This document shows positions 1-8,541 of a stretch of 46,033 bases of DNA, piece after piece. Origin of the DNA: an uncultured Ruminococcus sp. (lineage in GTDB: Bacteria > Bacillota > Clostridia > Oscillospirales > Ruminococcaceae); assembly GCA_902787825.1 (NCBI GenBank), contig CADAHS010000029.1, forward strand, positions 1 to 46,033, read 5' to 3'. Made by a program: the position numbers and the translations under genes. Every line of letters starts with the position of its first letter. The stretch's first letter is position 1. Below the pieces are notes generated by a model, which made no database searches, was not told the DNA's origin, and saw nothing but the letters and a program-made list of their open reading frames with translations.

Positions 1-109
1 ACTAACAAAATGAAAGCCCGGAGCGGCACAAAGGCGGTTGTCATCTCATACTGATATGCGACGGACACGCGCGCCGCAGCGGCGGCAAATTCTGATTTGT
101 CTTATTAGA

Positions 110-724
110 TCACGCTTCGTAGGTACGCACTCTGAGTTGTATACCTACGCTGTCTGCAACAGCCTTTGACTTGGCTATCTCTTCCTGCCCGATAACGTCA
201 ACGACAGTCAGCATTGTGTTCGGAACAAACTCCTTGATCTGCTTTGCAAATCTGAGCATCTCCTCAAAGCAGTTCACTCCCTTGAACGACGGTCGTGTAA
301 CCGCATCGTAAGCCTGTGCGTCCGGAGCATTGAGGCTTATCGAAACAGTGTCCAGCAGACCCTCGAACTCGGGTGCTATATCACGCTTGTTGATAAGATT
401 TCCAAGCCCGTTGGTATTGATCCTTACAGGCGTTTTCGTAACGCTTCTGATGTAGGCTGCGGTTTGTTTGAGTATCTCAAACTCGCAGGTCGGTTCGCCG
501 TAGCCGCAGAAGATTATTTCCTCATAGCTGTCAAGCTCACGCTTTTTCAGATCGTCAATGACCTCCTCAGCGGTCGGCTGATGCTCAAGCCACAGGGGAT
601 CCGACCCGTAAGCGCCGTCGCCGTTGTTGCGTATGCAGAACGTGCAGTTGCACGGGCATTTGTTGGTAATATTGAGATACAGCTTGTTTCCTATCTCATA
701 TGAAATGTTCATTGCTTTTTGCAT
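110..724 (-). CDS. Radical SAM protein, TatD-associated type
   Basis: A short (204 aa) radical SAM enzyme. The iron-sulfur motif CxxxCxxC is visible near the N-terminus within NKCPCNCTFCIRN, followed by the FCGYGEPT glycine-rich block that binds S-adenosylmethionine and an SISLNAPD strand typical of the TIM-barrel core. The small size and N-terminal YEIGNKLYLNITNKC resemble the family found next to or fused with TatD DNases; no tatD gene lies in the window, but the left edge cuts the neighbourhood off. An upstream in-frame ATG at 775 exists, but AAGGGACG sits about 8 bases before the ATG at 724, so I chose 724. The substrate is unknown. The 109 bases to the left edge hold nothing I can identify. 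Confidence 0.8.
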   Translation of the reverse strand: MQKAMNISYEIGNKLYLNITNKCPCNCTFCIRNNGDGAYGSDPLWLEHQPTAEEVIDDLKKRELDSYEEIIFCGYGEPTCEFEILKQTAAYIRSVTKTPVRINTNGLGNLINKRDIAPEFEGLLDTVSISLNAPDAQAYDAVTRPSFKGVNCFEEMLRFAKQIKEFVPNTMLTVVDVIGQEEIAKSKAVADSVGIQLRVRTYEA

Positions 725-809
725 ATCTATCGTCCCTTTCGACAATATTATTCTGGGGTAAACGCCAGCATTCACTTATGATTATATCACCACTTGCACG
801 CCCTGTCAA

Positions 810-1763
810 TCAGCGTGCGAACTTTATCCCCTGATAGCTGTTTCGTCTGCCAAGCTCTTTGTCTATCTCGTTCATAACGCAGAACTTTTTCAGGCTCCAA
901 AGCGGTGCGATAAGCTCATCTTTTGCCCCGTCACCCGTGACACGCTGTATCACCAGCTCCTTTGGCAGGACCTCCAGCTGGTCACATACGATGCTCACAT
1001 ATTCCTGCATGGCAAGCGTTTCAAACTCGCCGTGCTCGTACATTTTTGCAAGCTGAGTACCTTTGAGGATATGCAGCAGATGTATCTTGATGCTGTGCAG
1101 CTCAAGCTCTGCAAGCTTTTTTGCCGTTTCAAGCATCATCTCGTGCGTTTCCCCGGGCAGCCCGTCAATGATATGCACGCACACGTTCACACCGTTTTCC
1201 CGAAGCAGCTCGTACCCCCTGAGAAAGTCCGCAAAGGTATGACAGCGGTTCATCGCAAGAGCGGTGCTGTCGTGAACGGTCTGCAAGCCAAGCTCAACGG
1301 TGAGGAATGTCTGTTTTGCGATCTCCCCCAGCAATGCAGCTTTTTGCCTGTCAATGCAGTCAGCTCTTGTGGCGATGTTCAGCCCCACACAGCCCGGGAT
1401 ACTCAGTGCCGTCGTGTACATCTTCCTGAGCGTTTCCACCGGGGCGTAGGTGTTTGAACCTGCTTGAAAATACGGGATATACAACCCCTCAGACCACTTG
1501 TTGTTCATCATTTTGCGCACCTTTTCAAACTGCGTCAATATATCGTCGCACGGATCTCCCGCAAACTCTCCGCCAAGGTGCGCCGAACAGAATTTGCAGC
1601 CGCCCGTACCCTTTGTGCCGTCACGATTGGGACAGCCCAGATCCACGTTCAGCGGAATTTTCATAACCTTCTGACCAAACCGTTTTTTCAGATAGTAGCT
1701 GTATGTGTGGTAACGCTTGTTGTCCGAAGAATATTCAAACGGATTGTCTGCTATCGTGTTCAT
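810..1763 (-). CDS. Radical SAM protein, YhcC/TIGR01212 family
   Basis: A 317-residue radical SAM protein whose cluster motif has the wide spacing CPNRDGTKGTGGCKFC (Cx12CxxC), diagnostic of the YhcC/YtqA (TIGR01212) family related to Elp3. Other family marks are QAGSNTYAP, CVGLNIATRADCI, VELGLQTVHD and VCVHIIDGLPGE. Length matches the family (about 300-320 aa). Members are widespread and their reaction is not known to me with certainty; RNA modification has been proposed. The start is fixed by AAAGGAGAGCTA directly before the ATG. It lies 85 bp upstream of the other radical SAM gene on the same strand and may be co-transcribed with it. Confidence 0.88.
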   Translation of the reverse strand: MNTIADNPFEYSSDNKRYHTYSYYLKKRFGQKVMKIPLNVDLGCPNRDGTKGTGGCKFCSAHLGGEFAGDPCDDILTQFEKVRKMMNNKWSEGLYIPYFQAGSNTYAPVETLRKMYTTALSIPGCVGLNIATRADCIDRQKAALLGEIAKQTFLTVELGLQTVHDSTALAMNRCHTFADFLRGYELLRENGVNVCVHIIDGLPGETHEMMLETAKKLAELELHSIKIHLLHILKGTQLAKMYEHGEFETLAMQEYVSIVCDQLEVLPKELVIQRVTGDGAKDELIAPLWSLKKFCVMNEIDKELGRRNSYQGIKFAR

Positions 1764-1979
1764 TAGCTCTCCTTTTACCGGAATTTAACATTATTTGTTT
1801 TGACTTTCTGTATCAACGTTATTACAAATTTTAATTGTTTTTTGTGTTCAAATAATTGTTGTGTATAATATGTAAACAAATCCTGCGAATTTCTTCAGAT
1901 ATTTTATCATATCTTACAAAAAACTGTGCGGTTTTTTATTTACAAACTCTAAACTTTTTAAGAAAAGTAATAAAAACCT

Positions 1980-2007
1980 TTGCAAAATCACAAAAATGTG
2001 CTATAAT
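1980..2007 (+). promoter_or_regulatory. Sigma-A-type promoter for the epimerase gene
   Basis: TTGCAA (1980-1985), 16 bp spacer, then TATAAT (2002-2007) preceded by TGC, an extended -10. It lies 35 bp before the ATG. The AT-rich 1764-2042 spacer also has to hold the minus-strand promoter of the YhcC-like gene, for which I see only weak candidates. Confidence 0.75.
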
Positions 2008-2042
2008 TACTATGTAGTATGCGAGGAAAGGAGCGTGACACT

Positions 2043-2972
2043 ATGTCATCTATTCTTGTAACCGGAGCCAGCGGCATGATAGGCAACGCTGTTGTTGAGA
2101 GTCTGCTGAACAAGAAACATAAAGTATTCGGTTTTGACAACAAAACAAACGATCTGGTCGGCACAAACCCTAACTATGAGTTTTTGCAGGGAGATATCAC
2201 AAACAAAAACGTTGTTTCTGATTTTCTGATAAACAATGCCATTGATGTGGTGGTGCACCTTGCAAACACAGTAGATAATGATATTGATGCATATATCACT
2301 GATGCGGAGATGAAAAGGAGCAAACAGTGTGACAAGTATCTTTACGATGTTGCGGTCAAGGCAGGCTGCACCAGCATCATTATCCTCAGCACCACTCAGG
2401 TGTACGGCATACAAAAGGGCAGAGAGCCTATAAGGGAAACGTTCCCTGATAAGGGCATTTCCAACTATACCAATATGAAGCTTGACAGTGAAAAAGCGCT
2501 GATGAAGGCTACAAAAAAATCAAGGACTGTCCCTGTTATCGCAAGGTTAGCTCCGATATATCATTCTGAGTACACTCAGAACCTGCACACAAGGGTATTT
2601 GACACAAAGGAGAACGTTGCGTACATCTACAAGGAAGGCGAATACGGTTTTTCATTCTGCTGCCTGTATAATCTTGTGGATTTCATCAACGGTATCATAA
2701 ACGTGCCCGAGGGAAGATACGAGGGTATATACAACGTTGCTGACACAAGAACGATAACTGCCGCAGAGATCATTGCTTACGAGAAAAAGAAATATCGTAT
2801 CGGTGCTGTTGTGCAAAAGAACCCCAGCGTTGTACTCGCGGTAAATAAAGGACAGATGAGAACTGATTACAGGTATTTTGACCCGACGTTCACATTTTAT
2901 AACTGGAACATCGACAACACCAAGGCTCGAAGGATATCGACCTTCCGCTGGAATTTGTCCAATACAAAGTAA
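2043..2972 (+). CDS. NAD-dependent epimerase/dehydratase (extended SDR)
   Basis: A 309-residue extended short-chain dehydrogenase/reductase. The N-terminal Rossmann motif is GASGMIG (GxxGxxG), followed by the DxxD-type acidic end of beta-2 (GFDNKTND), VVHLAN after beta-4, the catalytic Ser/Thr region (ILSTTQVYG) and YTNMK giving the YxxxK pair. This is the fold of nucleotide-sugar epimerases and dehydratases; the true substrate cannot be read from sequence. The ATG at 2043 is preferred over one 24 bases upstream because GGAAAGGAG lies 9 bases before it. It is a single-gene unit, with its own promoter and a strong terminator. Confidence 0.85.
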   Translation: MSSILVTGASGMIGNAVVESLLNKKHKVFGFDNKTNDLVGTNPNYEFLQGDITNKNVVSDFLINNAIDVVVHLANTVDNDIDAYITDAEMKRSKQCDKYLYDVAVKAGCTSIIILSTTQVYGIQKGREPIRETFPDKGISNYTNMKLDSEKALMKATKKSRTVPVIARLAPIYHSEYTQNLHTRVFDTKENVAYIYKEGEYGFSFCCLYNLVDFINGIINVPEGRYEGIYNVADTRTITAAEIIAYEKKKYRIGAVVQKNPSVVLAVNKGQMRTDYRYFDPTFTFYNWNIDNTKARRISTFRWNLSNTK

Positions 2973-2978
2973 AACAAA

Positions 2979-3007
2979 ACTCCCCGCTTTTGCGGGGAGT
3001 TTTTTTT
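2979..3007 (+). terminator. Intrinsic terminator of the epimerase gene
   Basis: Perfect stem ACTCCCCGC-TTTT-GCGGGGAGT followed by eight T residues, seven bases after the stop codon. Confidence 0.95.
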
Positions 3008-3036
3008 GCACTCGCCCTTATTTCTTCCCTCTTTCT

Positions 3037-3078
3037 CTTGCATCTTGCTTCTTACCTCTTACTTCTTACTTCTTACCT
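3037..3078 (+). repeat. Tandem heptamer array (CTTRCYT)6
   Basis: Six contiguous 7-bp units: CTTGCAT, CTTGCTT, CTTACCT, CTTACTT, CTTACTT, CTTACCT. It lies in the 278-bp spacer between the epimerase terminator and the aminotransferase promoter. The same heptamer family occurs at 17535, 33399, 33474 and 34819. Confidence 0.85.
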
Positions 3079-3185
3079 CTAAAAGCTTTTTTGCATTGTA
3101 ATTATTGAAATTGCCCATAATTGATCGCAAAGCTGCGGCGTATTAGTGTAAAACGTGGATTTTTTGCAAGAAGCAGCTTTTTGAC

Positions 3186-3214
3186 TTGCAAAAATGTGCA
3201 AAGTGGAGTACAAT
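3186..3214 (+). promoter_or_regulatory. Promoter for the AspT-type aminotransferase
   Basis: TTGCAA (3186-3191), 17 bp spacer, TACAAT (3209-3214), 37 bp before the ATG at 3251. Confidence 0.65.
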
Positions 3215-3250
3215 ATATTACCGGAAGATATTATTATGGAGGATCACGCT

Positions 3251-4534
3251 ATGCAATTAAATCAAATGTCAAGATCTGAGCTTGAAGCTTTTAAAAATGA
3301 GGCTCAGGCAAAATACGATGGATACAAGGCAAGAGGTCTGTCTCTTAATATGGCAAGAGGCAAGCCCTCCGCTGAGCAGCTCGACCTGACCAGAGGTCTG
3401 CTGACAACGGTGGTAAAAAACGAGGACTGCTTTGCAGCTGATGGAACTGATTGCAGAAACTACGGCGTTGTTGATGGTCTGGCAGAGGCAAAGGCTCTGT
3501 TTGCACCTATGCTCAACGTTACAAACGATCAGCTCATACTGGGCGGTTCTTCAAGCCTGAATATGATGTATGATACGATCGCAAAATTCATGCTGTTCGG
3601 CGTAAGCAAGGAAGCTAAACCCTGGAAGGATCAGGGCAGGCTCAAGTGGCTGTGCCCATGCCCGGGCTATGACAGACATTTTCTCGTTACCGAAACTTTT
3701 GGTTTTGAGATGATAAATATCCCCATGAACGCTGACGGCCCGGATATGGATATGATAGAAAATCTCGTTTCTGATGACGAAAGCATCAAGGGCGTTTGGT
3801 GCGTGCCGATGTATGGCAACCCGACCGGTATCACATTCTCTGACGAGGTCGTAAAGAGATTTGCAAATATGAAAACTAAAGCTGAGGACTTCCGCATTTT
3901 CTGGGACAACGCCTATTGCGTTCACCACCTCAGCGACGATCACGATCAGCTGCTTGACCTGCTTGCAGAATGCAAAAAGGCAGGCAACCCCGACAGAGCT
4001 ATCGAGTTCGCTTCCACCTCAAAGATCTCGTATGCGGGTGCAGGCGTTGCAATGATGGCATCAAGCATTGAGAATATCAGCTACATCAAGTCGATGATGA
4101 GCGTTCAGACTATCGGTCCTGACAAAATAAATCAGCTGCGTCACGTTAAGTTCTTCAAGAACTTTGAGGGTCTGAAGGAGCATATGAAAAAGCATCAGGC
4201 TCTGCTCGCCCCACGTTTTGCTGCGGTGCTTGAAGGACTGGACAAGGAAATTGCTCCTTACGGTATCGGAAGCTGGACAAAGCCAAACGGCGGCTACTTC
4301 ATCAGCTTTGATTCGCTTGACGGCTGCGCAAAGCGGATAGTTGAGCTTTGTAAAGAAGCCGGTGTTGTGCTCACCGGTGCCGGTGCGACATTCCCTTACA
4401 AGAAGGATCCAAGAGACAGAAACATCAGGATAGCTCCTTCCTATCCTCCGGTAGACGAGCTGAAGCTTGCGGTAGAGATCTTCACCACGGCTGTCAAGCT
4501 TGCAAGCGCAGAAAAACTCCTCAGCGAGAAATAA
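3251..4534 (+). CDS. Aspartate aminotransferase, AspT-like fold-type I PLP enzyme
   Basis: A 427-residue PLP-dependent class I/II aminotransferase. The N-terminal signature LNMARGKPSAEQLDL is that of the subgroup typified by Corynebacterium AspT rather than classical AspC. Visible active-site elements: GGSSSLNMMYD (phosphate-binding region), PMYGNPTGI (Asn stacking near PLP), FWDNAYCVHHL (Asp contacting the pyridine nitrogen), STSKISYAGAG with the Schiff-base Lys at about residue 257, and RNIRIAPSYPP with the carboxylate-binding Arg. Likely reaction: aspartate plus 2-oxoglutarate to oxaloacetate plus glutamate; other amino-acid substrates are possible. GGAGG eight bases before the ATG at 3251 fixes the start. 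It has its own promoter and a terminator after it. Confidence 0.88.
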   Translation: MQLNQMSRSELEAFKNEAQAKYDGYKARGLSLNMARGKPSAEQLDLTRGLLTTVVKNEDCFAADGTDCRNYGVVDGLAEAKALFAPMLNVTNDQLILGGSSSLNMMYDTIAKFMLFGVSKEAKPWKDQGRLKWLCPCPGYDRHFLVTETFGFEMINIPMNADGPDMDMIENLVSDDESIKGVWCVPMYGNPTGITFSDEVVKRFANMKTKAEDFRIFWDNAYCVHHLSDDHDQLLDLLAECKKAGNPDRAIEFASTSKISYAGAGVAMMASSIENISYIKSMMSVQTIGPDKINQLRHVKFFKNFEGLKEHMKKHQALLAPRFAAVLEGLDKEIAPYGIGSWTKPNGGYFISFDSLDGCAKRIVELCKEAGVVLTGAGATFPYKKDPRDRNIRIAPSYPPVDELKLAVEIFTTAVKLASAEKLLSEK

Positions 4535-4550
4535 TAAATGTACAAAACAG

Positions 4551-4590
4551 AGGACCCGATCGGATTCAAACCGGTCGGGTCTTTTGTTGT
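4551..4590. terminator. Terminator between aspartate aminotransferase and mtnA
   Basis: Inverted repeat GACCCGATCGG / CCGGTCGGGTC (one G-U pair) with a seven-base loop, followed by CTTTTGTTGTT. It sits between two converging genes and may serve both; the T-run favours the plus strand. Confidence 0.85.
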
Positions 4591-4594
4591 TATC

Positions 4595-5638
4595 TCAGTT
4601 GAAATCATAAGGCGGATAGTTTATACCGTCCTCTGTGATGATCGCACTTATAAGCCTTGCATCTGTGATATCAGAGGCTGGATTGAAGCAGTCAACTGCG
4701 TCGGGTGCAACGGGCGACTTGAAATACTCACGCTTGATCTCGTCGCTGTCACGAACCTCCATAACTATCTTTGAACCGTCATCACAGCTTATGTCGATAG
4801 TTGAGCTGGGGCAGAAAACGTAAAACGGTATCTTATAATGCTTTGCAAGCACCGCAAGTCCGAGAGTGCCTATCTTATTGGCGGTATCGCCGTTTTTTGC
4901 GACCCTGTCTGCTCCGACAAAGCAAGCCTTCACCCAGCCCTGCTGCATCACGACAGCCGCCATATTATCGCAGATCAGTGTTGACTTTACGCCTGCATTG
5001 CCAAGCTCGTATGCGCTGAGCCTTGCACCCTGGAGCATCGGGCGTGTTTCGCAGATATAAGCGTGAAGATCCATTCCCTTTTGCGCTCCCAGTATCAGCG
5101 GTCCAAGACCTGTGCCATATCGTGAGGTCGCAAGTGCGCCTGCATTGCAGTAGGTCATCACACTGTCGCCGTCATTTATCAGAGTAAGTCCGAAATTTGC
5201 GATCGCATAGCAGGTGCGGATATTCTGTTCGTGTATCTCAACAGCTTCCCTGCGCATAGCCTCAACTATCGTATCAAAGCTCCTGCGCATATTGTTCGCA
5301 GCCGTTCTCTCCATTCGCTTCAGCGCCCACGGAAGGTTCATAACCGTCGGACGTGCGGTGGAAAGGAACTTTGCGAACTTATGCAGATCCTGATAGAAAT
5401 GCTCTTTATCGGTGTGTATGCTTGCAAGAGATTTTGCTTGCAAAAACATTGCATAGCCTGCAAAAATGCCGATACACGGTGCACCTCGGACCTGCATTGT
5501 CTTTATCGCATCAAACATCTCCTGCGGCTTTTCAAGGCGTATATACGCAACGTGATTTGGCAGCAGGGTCTGGTCTATCGCCAGTATCGCTTTGCCGTCA
5601 TCTGTCAGCCTTACCGGATCGTTCACCTCGTATTTCAT
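4595..5638 (-). CDS. mtnA: S-methyl-5-thioribose-1-phosphate isomerase
   Basis: A 347-residue enzyme of the methionine-salvage isomerase family (eIF2B-like fold). Family marks are MQVRGAPCIGI near residue 50, MTYCNAGALATSRYGT with the catalytic Cys, and VGADRVAKNGDTANKIGT with the catalytic Asp. It converts 5-methylthioribose-1-phosphate to 5-methylthioribulose-1-phosphate; related proteins act on 5-deoxyribose-1-phosphate, which cannot be excluded because no other salvage gene is nearby. Length is normal. GGAG nine bases before the ATG supports the start. It is a lone gene, tail-to-tail with the aminotransferase; the spacer upstream holds repeat A1. Confidence 0.92.
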   Translation of the reverse strand: MKYEVNDPVRLTDDGKAILAIDQTLLPNHVAYIRLEKPQEMFDAIKTMQVRGAPCIGIFAGYAMFLQAKSLASIHTDKEHFYQDLHKFAKFLSTARPTVMNLPWALKRMERTAANNMRRSFDTIVEAMRREAVEIHEQNIRTCYAIANFGLTLINDGDSVMTYCNAGALATSRYGTGLGPLILGAQKGMDLHAYICETRPMLQGARLSAYELGNAGVKSTLICDNMAAVVMQQGWVKACFVGADRVAKNGDTANKIGTLGLAVLAKHYKIPFYVFCPSSTIDISCDDGSKIVMEVRDSDEIKREYFKSPVAPDAVDCFNPASDITDARLISAIITEDGINYPPYDFN

Positions 5639-5674
5639 TGCTTCTGCTCCTTGTTTTAGTGTGTTTGCCGCACA

Positions 5675-5862
5675 GCCGGGGGAAACCCTTTTGGAGAGAG
5701 GGTAAGTAACCGTGGTAACGATTACTCTATCCCGTCCAGACCCCCTTCCTAAACCTCTTAATGATTTTTACTAATCGGGCATAAAAGCCCGATTAGTAAA
5801 AATAACTGAAAGTTCAGAAAAGAAAGTTTGAGAGAAAATCTTTATCCAAGAGAATATCCTCG
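5675..5862 (+). repeat. Family A variable-hairpin repeat, copy A1
   Basis: Occupies most of the 309-bp spacer between cheW and mtnA. It opens with the conserved GGGGGAAACCCTTTTGGAGA, then a longer hairpin insert containing AGTAACCGTGGTAACGATTACT, then CCCCCTTCCTAAACCTCTT. The variable stem is ATTTTTACTAATCGGGC (5764-5780), loop ATAAAA, and its exact complement at 5787-5803, 17 bp with no mismatch. The conserved tail AACTGAAAGTTCAG and AGAATATCCTC follow. The remaining bases to 5947 are AT-rich with no gene. Confidence 0.85.
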
Positions 5863-5947
5863 GTTGTTCAGCAAAAATACTATAATAAAATAAAAATCGA
5901 ACTTATAAATGCACAGGGGTATGGCGACCTGTTGTTTGCTCCGACTG

Positions 5948-6394
5948 CTATCGTCTGTCACGCACGAGTTTTGCTGGGTCCAGCAGGGAGATACGTTTTT
6001 TATTTGACGAAATAAAAAACTTGACTGTGCCGCCTGAGATGGGCGATCTTGCGATCATCTGCGGTGTGATATCCTCCACATCAGATACCATATCCACAAT
6101 GATCCCGGCCTGCAATCCCTCGACCTCAACGACGATAACACAGCTCCTGTCGGAATACTTTATATCCGCAAAGCCCATTCTCTTTCGGAAATCTATCACC
6201 GGCAGGGCTTTGCCTCGATGGTTCATCAGACCCTTTATGTATGCAGGGAGTTTGGGGATAACCGTCAGCTCCGGTATCTCTATGATATCTGTGACATCGG
6301 TTATTAAAAAGGCATAAAATTTGTTGTCAGAGAAAAATGAAAGTATCTTTCCGCCGTTTTGCTCAAACTCGCTATCTCTTTCTTCCATTGTCAT
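5948..6394 (-). CDS. cheW: Chemotaxis coupling protein CheW
   Basis: A 148-residue single CheW-like (SH3-like double barrel) domain that bridges chemoreceptors to the CheA kinase at the inner membrane face. The family core GLMNHRGKALPVIDFRKRMG is near residues 60-80, with an IVVEVEG-AGIIVDMVSDV strand pair after it. The start is supported by AAAGGAG upstream. It begins 23 bp after the cheA stop codon, so the two are certainly one operon. There is no receptor, cheY, cheB or flagellar gene in the window, so the rest of the pathway must be encoded elsewhere. Confidence 0.93.
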   Translation of the reverse strand: MTMEERDSEFEQNGGKILSFFSDNKFYAFLITDVTDIIEIPELTVIPKLPAYIKGLMNHRGKALPVIDFRKRMGFADIKYSDRSCVIVVEVEGLQAGIIVDMVSDVEDITPQMIARSPISGGTVKFFISSNKKRISLLDPAKLVRDRR

Positions 6395-6417
6395 TCAAAC
6401 CTCTCCTTTCCCCGCTG

Positions 6418-8517
6418 TTACGCTTTTTGCTTGACATACGGTCTGAGTATCTCCTTGACATCAAGACCGATAGTTATGGTTCCGTCGCCAAGTATCGAGC
6501 AGCCGCTCATTCCCGCTTCCTTCAGCGGAAAGTCCGAAAGCAGCGGTGAGAACGGTTTTACAACTATCTGCTGGTCGGAAATAATGCTGTCGGCAAACAG
6601 CACCGCAGAGGCCTCGCCCTCTTTGCAGTAGAGCATTATGCCCTTGTCCACATCATGAACATCGCTGGGTATGCCAAAATGCTTGTTGAGCCTTATCAGC
6701 GGCAGGCACATATCACGCAGCATGATGAACTCGTTGCCGTCAGGGTCAAGGATATAGTTATCAGCCTTGCAGGAAAACGCTTCTCTTACCGAGCTTATCG
6801 GCACAGAAAGACTGCTTTGTCCGACCTTGACGCTAAGCACGTCGATGATTGACAGCGACAGCGGTATGCGGATAGTGAACACCGAACCGACACCGAACTC
6901 GGAATCTACGATAAGCTTTCCGCCGACCTTTTCGATATTCTTTTTAACAACGTCCATTCCCACGCCACGCCCGGAATACTCGGTGATCTGCTCGTTTGTG
7001 GAAAAGCCTGCTGCGACGGTAAAGTTAAAAACTTCCTTATCGGTATATTCATTCTCGGGCTTGGTCAGAAGCCCGTTCTTTTTTGCCTTTGCAAGTATCT
7101 TTGCCCTGTCCATTCCCGCACCGTTGTCACGGCAGGAAATGACCACCTCTCCCGAATCATAGCCTGCGGAAAGAGTAACTGTCGGCGGCTCGGTCTTGCC
7201 TGCTGCGGCTCTTTCCTCGGGGGATTCGATACCGTGGTCAACAGCGTTTCGGGTTATGTGCATAAGCGGGTCATTGAGTATATCCACTATACTCTTATCG
7301 ACCTCTGTTTCCTCCCCGACAAACTCCAGTGTTACACCCTTTCCGAGCTTCTGGTTCATATCTCTTATAACTCGGTTCATCTTCTGGAAAGCCGTAGAAA
7401 CGGGCACCATTCGTATGCTCATTACCGAATCCTGAAGCTCGTCGGTGAGCTTTTTCAGTTCACGGGCGGACTTGTTGAAACGGTCAAGGTCAACGCTCAG
7501 CCCTTTGAGATCGGGGCTTGAGGTAACTGCACCCTGAGTTATGACAAGCTCTGCAACAAGGTCAAGCAGCTGGTCGAGTTTTTCGAGCTTGACAGAGATA
7601 ATGCTTTGCTCATGTTTTTCGCCGGACTTCTTCGGCGGCTGCTTCGGAGCCTGTTGGGGCTGCTGAGCCTGCACCTGAGCCTTAGCCTCAGCCACTGCCT
7701 TATCAGCCTGTGCAGGTGTTGGGGCAGGCTGTTGAGCAGGTTTGGGCGGCTGAGCATTTTTGTCAGGCTTATGCAGCTGCACTGCCTTTTCGACATTTAT
7801 ACCGTCCTCTAAAAATTCGAGCACTTTGTTCGGGTCATCGGTAATGAGCTTGATTATCAGACCGTGAGCTTTTATCTCGTCATCGGCGTTATCGTCGTCA
7901 AGATCGACGGGCACGGTCGAGCAGACCTCAGCGATCTGTCCCAGTCCTCGAAGCAGCACAAAGCCTCTTGCAGACGGCATTGCACAGGTCTCCTGATATG
8001 TGACCTTATAGGTGAGGATACTTTCGTCCTCGTCGTCGGGGAACAGGTGGGAGAGATCCTCCTCGCCTGAAGCCTGTCCCGATCCGGACTGCTGCGGTGC
8101 GGCTTCGCCCTTCATATTCGCAGCAAACGCATGGATCTTCCCTTCCAGCTCGGTAAAGTCGCTGAGTGGGATATCGTCGTCCTGAATATTTTCAAGCTCG
8201 TTTTTAAGGTTGTCGGAGCTTGCAAACAGCAGCTCGTAAAGCCCCGGTTTATCGTACTTTACGTCCGGGTCATCACGGATTATATAAAACAGATCCTCCA
8301 CCGCATGGGCAAGCGTGGACATATTCTGCAAGCCCATCATCGCAGCAGAGCCTTTTATGGTATGCATTGTACGGAATATCTCGTTGATATCCTCTGTACC
8401 GATAGTTTCCTCCTGCTCGGTACGCATAAGGATATCGTCAAGCTTTTCAAGCAGATCGCCCGTCTCAAAGACGAACATATCCAGCATTCCTTCCATTCCC
8501 GCTTCAAATTTTGGCAT
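6418..8517 (-). CDS. cheA: Chemotaxis histidine kinase CheA
   Basis: A 699-residue CheA with the usual five-domain plan. P1 (HPt): IFRTMHTIKGSAAMMG with phospho-accepting His52. P2-like response-regulator docking domain about residues 160-255. A Gln/Pro/Ala-rich linker about 258-303. P3 dimerisation (LDLVAELVITQGAV). P4 ATPase: N box HITRNAVDHGIE near 415, G1 DNGAGMD near 464, G2 GRGVGMDVV near 519. P5 CheW-like regulatory domain from about 562 to the end. It autophosphorylates from ATP and passes phosphate to CheY/CheB. It is the third gene of the run ydbS-ydbT-cheA-cheW, 24 bp after ydbT; AGGG sits 7 bases before the ATG. Confidence 0.96.
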   Translation of the reverse strand: MPKFEAGMEGMLDMFVFETGDLLEKLDDILMRTEQEETIGTEDINEIFRTMHTIKGSAAMMGLQNMSTLAHAVEDLFYIIRDDPDVKYDKPGLYELLFASSDNLKNELENIQDDDIPLSDFTELEGKIHAFAANMKGEAAPQQSGSGQASGEEDLSHLFPDDEDESILTYKVTYQETCAMPSARGFVLLRGLGQIAEVCSTVPVDLDDDNADDEIKAHGLIIKLITDDPNKVLEFLEDGINVEKAVQLHKPDKNAQPPKPAQQPAPTPAQADKAVAEAKAQVQAQQPQQAPKQPPKKSGEKHEQSIISVKLEKLDQLLDLVAELVITQGAVTSSPDLKGLSVDLDRFNKSARELKKLTDELQDSVMSIRMVPVSTAFQKMNRVIRDMNQKLGKGVTLEFVGEETEVDKSIVDILNDPLMHITRNAVDHGIESPEERAAAGKTEPPTVTLSAGYDSGEVVISCRDNGAGMDRAKILAKAKKNGLLTKPENEYTDKEVFNFTVAAGFSTNEQITEYSGRGVGMDVVKKNIEKVGGKLIVDSEFGVGSVFTIRIPLSLSIIDVLSVKVGQSSLSVPISSVREAFSCKADNYILDPDGNEFIMLRDMCLPLIRLNKHFGIPSDVHDVDKGIMLYCKEGEASAVLFADSIISDQQIVVKPFSPLLSDFPLKEAGMSGCSILGDGTITIGLDVKEILRPYVKQKA

Positions 8518-8541
8518 ATATATCCCTACGCTCCTTTTCGA

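Noticed and set aside
5675-5862. Family A copies as simple bidirectional terminators
   Set aside because: Most lie between genes of the same direction, some have a terminator already, and they share long flanking blocks that terminators do not need.
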